Shown here piece by piece: positions 58,155-64,000 of a DNA stretch of 64,000 nt. The notes under the pieces are model-generated. The model was not told where the DNA came from, made no database searches, and worked only from the letters and a program-made list of their open reading frames with translations. The DNA is from Tetrastigma voinierianum. Taxonomy: Eukaryota > Streptophyta > Magnoliopsida > Vitales > Vitaceae. Numbering within the stretch: position 1 is the first letter of the stretch; each line of letters begins with the position of its first letter. The DNA lies in assembly GCA_016808115.1 (NCBI GenBank), contig JAEQBH010000990.1:434001-498000 (forward strand). The letters run 5' to 3'. The position numbers and the translations under genes are program-made.

Positions 58155-59387
58155 CAAATATTTTATTTTTATTTTATCATAATAATAAAGGTGAGTTGAT
58201 GAAAAGATCTTTTGAAAACTAAATTTCATAAATCTAATCCTTCATTAATTTTTTACCTCATCTCGACAAAAACACCCTTATTATTATTTTCTTGTAAAAA
58301 TAGTCATTTCTTTTTAAAGATATATATAAATACATGAAATGACAAAGGACATTTTTGTCCATTATGAGTCATTCTTCAAGAAAAACATGGAAATGATTAA
58401 CTTTACAAATTTTGAGTTATTTATAGTATTTTAACCAAATATTTATATTATTTCAAAAAAAATCAAATTTATTTCATCATTACATAAACAAGTACTCACT
58501 TAAATTATTATTTTTTAATATATTTAAGATATTGATTTTAAGCAATAAAAAACAAACATCATAATACTTAATAAAAATACAATATTAAAAAAACAAGTGA
58601 TTTAATACTTAATACTACTATTAAGCCTTATTCAACATTCAACTAAATAAAAGTTCTAATCAATATTAAGTAAAAAAAAACAAAGGAATATTATGTTAAA
58701 ACACATCAAATAACCCTAAATTTATGAATTTAATCATTTCCATGTTTAAAAAAAAAAAAAAAACCTATTTGGACAAAAATGCCTTTCTCAATCAAATGTA
58801 TCTACACTGTCTCTTAATAGAAGGGGTTATTTTTACAAGAAAACAAGAATGCCTTTTTTGTCTAAATTAAACAAAAAATTAATAGATGGTCAGATTTCCA
58901 AAAATGGATTTTCACAAAACAAAAAAAAAAGTATTTTAATTTAATTTCCCAAAAACAAACACCTCCCTCATATTTCCTTTCTGCCTTTCCAGGGGTCCAT
59001 TTACCGGTGGTCTAGGTCAGGCCACTTTTTAAGGCCCATCTTGAAAAGCCCAAAATAACGACTCAATCCGGCCCGGTAAGCCCGTAACGGTCAAAAGGCC
59101 TTTTTCTTTCCCAAATTACAAATTCACCCTCAAAATACGGCCGTTGATAGGGGTTCTTCCGTCTTTTCACGTAATTCTTCTATATATATATATGCCTGTT
59201 ACTTGTTAATTACTCAGTCAAGCACAAAACCAGTTCTTACTTCATTATTTTTTAGCATTGAAGGCTGAAGACTGTAACAACAACAACAAACAAACAAACA
59301 ACGGTATTTATATTCTAACATTTTTAAACCATCATTTCTCATTGTTATTTTATTTTTTTCTGGAGTTTATTATTGTTAAAAAATAAT

Positions 59388-61300
59388 ATGGATCCTCCAG
59401 ATCGTGGGGATAGTTTTAGTGAGGGAAGTGATGAGAATCTATTTGGTTTCCTCCACATACCTAGAATACCAATAACGATAGAAAATGTTGATACTAAAGA
59501 AATATAGACACATTCGATTCTGATGAAGATAAAATGCATCCATTTTCATTTGTGGTCATGATTTGCATGTGATCTACCATATAGTTCTTTTGATCCTCTT
59601 GTAGAATATCATATGCAATGTGAATCCTCTATTTAGAGTCCCCCAAGAGAGAACTAAGGAGTGATGATGAAGAAATTTCAAGAACAGAGAGAACAAGTAA
59701 GAGAATTGATTAAAGGAGTTAAAGGAAAGTTTTCTCTTTGTTTCCAGATATGGGATCTCACATTTATCAGGTTATTATTATTTATGTATAGCAGCTTACT
59801 ATATAGACGATGAATGGAAATTAAATAGAAGAATAATTTCATTATCGAAGTCGTACTACTGCCCAGAGGATGAATGGATGATTCATTTCATAACTGAGCA
59901 ATTCAAGAATTGGGGTTTGGCTAAGAGGGTATTTGCAATAACTACAAATAATCTGAATAACAGGATTAATTCTAGTTCAGTCTTATCTTCTGTTGAGTTA
60001 CTCAATGAAGGAAGATTGTATCATGTGCCATGTTATGCTCATGTTTTGAGTTCGATTATGCAAGTAGGGTTTGAGTTTTCGATCCGATCTAGTCAGAAAA
60101 AATAAAACTAGAAATATTGTGATATTAATGATATTAAACAACCAAACCCAAATCTAGAAATATATAAGAAAAAGCATATGAAAAAGAAGGTATAGGGTTT
60201 AGTTATTTTCTAAATTCTGCACCATGGAGATGGAGTTGTATGTATAAAATGATAGATGTGGCTCTACAACAACAAAGGGCTATAGATCTGTATTGTTCAG
60301 AGCATCCATCACAAGACCTTCGCTATCAAGATTTTCTAAACGAGTTCCGACCTAATGGCGAAGATTGGGAGAATCTAAAATTTGCAAAAGAGCTCCTTAG
60401 GGTTTGCGATGGACCACAGGAATGTTGTTCAAGTGTTTATCATCCTAGGGTTTGTGAAGTAGTTCATCAGTTAGGTGGGGTACTTTCTTCTTTGAGTATG
60501 GTAATGTTCCTCGGTTCGAGGACGTTACTAGGAAAATGAAGGAAAAGTTTTATGAGCATTGGGATGAATTGCCTGTAATTTTGGGACTAGCTAGTATTTT
60601 GGATCCTAGAACCAAAACTACTATGTTGAAGAAGGTTTTGATTGAACTTATTTATAATAACAATACAAAGAATCTAGATAATTTTGAGGCGGAATTAAAT
60701 AGATTATTTGAAGAGTACAGAGCAAATACACCTAAGAATGTTGTTGTAGGCCCAAGTTCCTCAAAAGCTACTACTAAGATTGCAGAGTATCTAAAAATGA
60801 AACAACCAGAATATGTCGAGTCATCAGAACTACAATGCTATCTTAATGAGCCTCTTATTCAAAGATACGATAATGATGATTTTTATGATGTTTTGGCATG
60901 GTGGAAAGCACAGGAGTGTCGGTTTCCTGTGCTTGCAGCCATGGCCCGTGATGTACTAACAGTTCATGCCTCTACAGTCACACCAGAAGAAATTTTGAGT
61001 ACAGGTAGACGGGTTTTGGAAAAGGAGAAATGCTCTTTGGGACCAACAATTCTGGAAGCAACTGTATGCTTGAGGGACTGGTACCTGGCCAGGGAAAGGT
61101 TGCACGATCAAGATGAAAAAGATAAACTCGAATATGATATGTGGATGATGAAACTAGGAGATGATGAAGAAGAAGATGAAAAAGACCAGTTTGGGGGCTG
61201 ACCAGTTTGGAATGAACCGTGTTAAACTAGGAGATAAAGAAGATGAAGAAGATGAAGAAGAAGATGAGGAAGGGAAGAATAAAGCACTTGCATAGATATT
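59388..61300 (+). pseudogene. hAT-superfamily transposase remnant (RICESLEEPER-type)
   Basis: hAT transposases cut and paste DNA through an RNase H-like core split by a helical insertion and end in a dimerisation domain. Visible in order: an N-terminal acidic start at 59388 (MDPPDRGDSFSEGS, stop after 39 codons); no readable BED zinc finger; DEWKLNRRIISLSKSY (about 59810-59860); FKNWGLAKRVFAITTNN and LYHVPCYAHVLSSIMQ (59878-60060), the second part of the catalytic core; a remnant of the TRWNS block (PWRWSC, 60223); helical region at 60240-60540; the LGLASILDPRTK block of the DUF4413-like segment (60570-60620); and the dimerisation domain to 61201. At least three breaks separate these parts: an early stop, a stop at 60105 and a frameshift near 60510. 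No terminal inverted repeats were found. The C-terminus carries an unusual Asp/Glu-rich tail continuing beyond the stop as GATGAAGAAGATGAAGAAG repeats. Confidence 0.85.
60536..61201 (+). CDS. Intact C-terminal hAT frame, 221 aa (part of the remnant)
   Basis: This is the longest undisturbed piece of the hAT remnant. It starts MKEKFYEHWDELPVILGLAS, but the same frame is open upstream (EDVTRK...), so the ATG is not a proven start. It holds the DPRTK motif (residues 23-27), a variable linker, then WWKAQECRFPVLAAMARDVL (about 122-141) and the dimerisation core. The core reads VTPEEILSTGRRVLEKEKCS where active elements usually have a Ser-x-x-Glu-x-x-Phe-Ser-x-Gly-Gly-Arg pattern; the second glycine is replaced by Arg. 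The end is acidic (GDDEEEDEKDQFGG). A domesticated dimerisation-domain protein is possible but unproven; a degraded transposase is more likely. Confidence 0.6.
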   Translation: MKEKFYEHWDELPVILGLASILDPRTKTTMLKKVLIELIYNNNTKNLDNFEAELNRLFEEYRANTPKNVVVGPSSSKATTKIAEYLKMKQPEYVESSELQCYLNEPLIQRYDNDDFYDVLAWWKAQECRFPVLAAMARDVLTVHASTVTPEEILSTGRRVLEKEKCSLGPTILEATVCLRDWYLARERLHDQDEKDKLEYDMWMMKLGDDEEEDEKDQFGG

Positions 61301-61698
61301 ATTTGTGTAGGGGTCTGATCAGTTTGGGATGAACAATGTTAAATGTAAATGTTTCATAGTTTTGACTTATTTCAAACCTAAATTCCATAAATTTGTGAAG
61401 TTCAAACCTCTGCTTCTACAGTAAAGAGACCTTTCTTCTACATCAATGCAGTTTCTGAATGCAAATATCAATATAGTTTTCAAGTACAATATCAACATCA
61501 ATATAGTTTCTGTATCTACACAAGTAGTTTGATACAAAAGCTCAGAAATCATGCTGGTATCTTAAAGTTTTTTGAGGGAAAGAAAATAAATATAGAAGAA
61601 AAATACTTGGAAAGAAAAAGGTGAACAAAATTAACACTTTTATTTCTCTCTTTTGTTTGAACCATCAGAAAGTCAAGGGAAAAACACTGAAAAATAAA
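61301..61698. other. Spacer between hAT remnant and TERT
   Basis: No gene seen. Contains a short direct duplication (ATCAATATAGTTTTCAAGTA / ATCAATATAGTTTCTGTATC, about 61468 and 61498). TERT 3' UTR sequence on the minus strand may reach into it. Confidence 0.4.
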
Positions 61699-61915
61699 AG
61701 GGCTGGTTTGGTAGTTTTCGATTATTGTTTTTTGTTCTCAAAAACAAGGAGAACAAGGAAAACAGTATAAATACATTTGGTTCCCTTTTTGTTCTAGAAA
61801 AACGCAAAAAACACTAAATTTAGAGAACAATAACAGTTTTTCAAAAAACACTAAAATGGTCACTATGTGTTCTCAAAAACAGTTTTCAAAAACAGGAACC
61901 AACCAAACAAGCCCT
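61699..61915. mobile_element. MITE, ~217 bp, related to 40766-40995
   Basis: Ends AGGGCTGGTTTGGTAGTTTT and (inverted) AGGGCTTGTTTGGTTGGTTC; interior words TTTGTTCTC, AAAACACTAAATTTAGAGAA and AGTTTTTCAAAAA match the element at 40766 and its neighbour. No ORF. Probably a non-autonomous hAT element. Confidence 0.7.
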
Positions 61916-62226
61916 AACTTTCAACCTATTCTTTTGAAGCAAATCTGAGAGGGGGAAAATCAAGCATTTTGCATTTTTTTCCCTTTTCCAGTTAGTTTTT
62001 TTTCTTCTCTTCAATTTGTTTTTGAGACAATCTTGGATCATCGGAACAAGGATTTTTTCTCTTTTTATATATTTTAAGCAATGGTATAAGATGAACAAAA
62101 CGATGACCATTATAAAGATGCCCGTTATATGGTGATAGTTCTATGTATTTCCACAGTAACACGTTCAGCTGAGAAATGGATTCGTTCACGCATATAAAAT
62201 AAAAAATATATATGTCATGTAAAAAT

Positions 62227-63542
62227 TCAGTACTTGATTTTCCAAAGTAAAGATGAATGTGAATCATCAATTGCATACTTGAGATGAGAAGCAGCAGCAG
62301 TCTCTGGAAATGGATGTTTCTGTAACTTGGATTTCAGAAAAGATAACAACTCTTTGTGGCATGACTGTTTCCTCTTCAGTACTCGGATAAAAGCATTCAA
62401 TCCAAGCCATAGAACTTCTCCTTTTTTCAGTTGAAGAATTGGGCGGAAACTAGAATTGAGATCCATAGAACGCATCCTTTTCTTTATGAACATGTACATA
62501 CGCCTAGAAATCAGAAAATGGTAAAGGAATTTGTGAATATGTGATATTCAAAAAGAAAAAGGGAAAACAGTACAGTGTAAACAGAAGTTACAATAATTTT
62601 ACCTGTCAGTATAGTTACTGGTGGATTCATAGATAATAAAATACATGAAAACAATATTTGACCTTATATTTTGGGTTGCTTAGGAATCATGGAAAAGAAA
62701 ATACTAGAAAATAATGTTTGACTTTTTTTTTTTTACAGAGGTGTAATGGAAAAGAAAATAATATCTGACTAATTATTATAATCTTATTTTTGTCTCCTAA
62801 GCACAAGATGAAAAAACCCAACACAAAGAAAGAAATAATAAAAGAAAATACAAGAAAATAATGTTTGACCTTCATTTTGTTTACAGAGATGTAATGGAAA
62901 AGAAAATAATATCTGACTAATTATTTTAATCTTATTTTTGTCTCCTAAGCACAAGATGAAAAAACCCAACACAAAGAAAGAAATAATAAAAGAAAAGAAA
63001 AAAAGACCAAATAACAGTACAATATACTGGCTAAGTTCAATTCTTTCGTTCTTGATGGCGATAACAAGTGCAAGATTTTTTGTTCAGTTTTTTATAAGAT
63101 TTGGGTAAGAAACCAAACAAAGTTCTCTGAATGACAAAGTCTGATTAAGGAACTACACATGGCTAATAGATCACTTGATTTATACCCAAATTTTAGGAAA
63201 TATAATTAAAAGAAAGATGAATACAATAATAGATAAAATTTGCAGTGAGGTAAGAATTACATCCATACCTTAAAACTCTTTCAGCCAGTCTCCATATGAT
63301 ATCCTGATTGAAGTTTGCAGGAGTGTTTGACAGGATTCTGAGTGCTGTCGAACTTCATTGCACTTAACAGAAAAGCTTGGTAGATGTTTAATCTCACTGT
63401 GGCTGGTGAATTAATATTTGAGTCATAGAATAAGGGATGGCACCTGAGTTGCATATAATTAAACAGCCTTGCCTTCAATTGACGACCTGGTCTACCTTGC
63501 CAGCAAACAGTCAGCGTCGAACTTAAATGGCTACTATTATAT
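62227..63542 (-). CDS. TERT: Telomerase reverse transcriptase, C-terminal exons (partial)
   Basis: TERT extends chromosome ends with telomerase RNA as template, in the nucleus. Two exons on the minus strand are clear: 63542-63269 and 62503-62227. The first has SSTLTVCWQGRPGRQLKARL, then CHPLFYDSNINSPATVRLNI and YQAFLLSAMKF, the thumb/C-terminal extension that follows the catalytic core (compare plant TERT 'FDSNINS..VVRLNI.Q.FLL.AMKF'). The second has RMYMFIKKRMRSM, SSFRPILQLKKGEVLWLGLN, AFIRVLKRKQS and ends SLLWKIKY, like Arabidopsis TERT ending in KLNY. Splices are AG|ATATAATAGT, TTAAG|GTATGG and TTTCTAG|GCGTATG. Between AMKF and the exon end the conserved frame moves by one base (see findings). 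The upstream exons are outside the window. Confidence 0.93.
62690..62995. repeat. ~148-bp tandem duplication in the last TERT intron
   Basis: TACAGAGGTGTAATGG (62734) and TACAGAGATGTAATGG (62882) are followed by near-identical sequence through CTAAGCACAAGATGAAAAAA and CCCAACACAAAGAAAG. The copies differ by a handful of bases, so the duplication is recent. Confidence 0.95.
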
Positions 63543-64000
63543 CTGTCAAGCAAGATAAGGAAGCTTTAAGAGAACTAAATAATGTCCTCTGATGTATAAA
63601 AGTCACATGAAACTGATAGAATGAAATGAAGTATCATGTCCAGAAATCCATCAGATGTCAGTTAATTGGTGAAACAAGAGAGAAAAGGGCAATCAATTAA
63701 ATAGCGCATATACATTTGTATACTTAATTTTTAGAAATCCTTTTTAAAGAGTCTTCCTTGAACATATCCCCATCAATGTTAAGTTTTATTATTATATACA
63801 GCTTTCAGTGTTGACTGTCAAGTGGGTTTTTAATTGGTGATAGATATATCTGATACTAAACTTAGTTAAGACGGATGAAATTTAGATTATGAGGATCATA
63901 TATTACCTGACCTGTAATAGAGAGAATCAAATAAGGAATAGGAGAGGGAAAGAATTCCTAAGTAATTCGTTGATGATCCATTGTGAATATATATATATAT
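63543..64000 (-). other. TERT intron sequence to the window edge
   Basis: No further TERT exon is recognisable between the acceptor at 63543 and the right edge; the sequence is AT-rich and ends in a short (TA)n tract. Confidence 0.5.

Larger units (their letters stand above)
56881..59387. other. AT-rich spacer between ataxin-10 and the hAT remnant
   Basis: Two long (TA)n tracts (57484-57569 and 58074-58151) and AT-rich sequence; no gene. At 58980-59290 composition rises and promoter-like sequence appears: GTAACGGTCAAAAGG, TATATATATA near 59180 and a CAACAACAACAAACAAAC leader, directly upstream of the hAT-derived frame. Confidence 0.5.

Noticed and set aside
1..64000. CRISPR arrays, bacterial operons or phage-like systems
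   Set aside because: All regularly repeated segments are minisatellites, microsatellites or duplications without unique equal spacers; the genes are spliced plant genes.

Overview
The window is plant nuclear DNA from a eudicot. The evidence is spliced genes with typical plant GT-AG introns, plant-type proteins (a mitochondrial ADP/ATP carrier with an N-terminal extension, a BIG BROTHER-type RING ligase, a plant ataxin-10 homologue, a plant TERT C-terminus), very AT-rich spacers with long (TA)n tracts, and many decayed plant transposons. Codon and intron style would fit a cucurbit, but the sequence alone does not settle the family.

Layout. 1-4396: the 3' half of a decayed Sirevirus-type Ty1/copia element (pol remnant, env-like remnant, polypurine tract, 3' LTR), broken on its left by another LTR. 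4397-7540: AT-rich spacer with dispersed repeats. 7540-11900: ADP/ATP carrier gene (leader intron plus three coding exons). 11980-14187: repeats and a MITE. 14188-19680: a strikingly GC-rich, ORF-less element with a pair of ~800-bp terminal direct repeats and internal tandem arrays. 19681-27700: AT-rich spacer with (TA)n tracts, a palindrome cluster and one foldback element. 27700-35200: BIG BROTHER gene with a repeat-built leader intron and a SINE. 35718-37660: LTR-like remnant. 38350-42000: a 350-aa plant protein gene of unknown function, with a second SINE. 42290-43890: a short-unit degenerate minisatellite beside a gene for a 67-aa conserved small protein. 44100-50880: repeat-rich spacer. 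51048-56880: ataxin-10 homologue on the minus strand. 57000-58975: (TA)n-rich spacer. 59388-61300: decayed hAT transposase gene. 62227-64000: last two exons of TERT on the minus strand; the rest of that gene lies beyond the right edge.

The genes are independent eukaryotic transcription units and do not form a pathway. Three of them (BB, the 350-aa gene with an MSA-like promoter motif, TERT) are plausibly linked to proliferating tissue, but that is inference. No clearly new multi-gene system was found. The signals most worth checking are the five-copy leader-intron array of BB carrying intron-enhancement motifs, the GC-rich LTR-like element, the hairpin inserted in a (TA)n tract, the non-canonical GC-AG intron in the carrier gene, and an apparent one-base frame discordance in the C-terminus of TERT.
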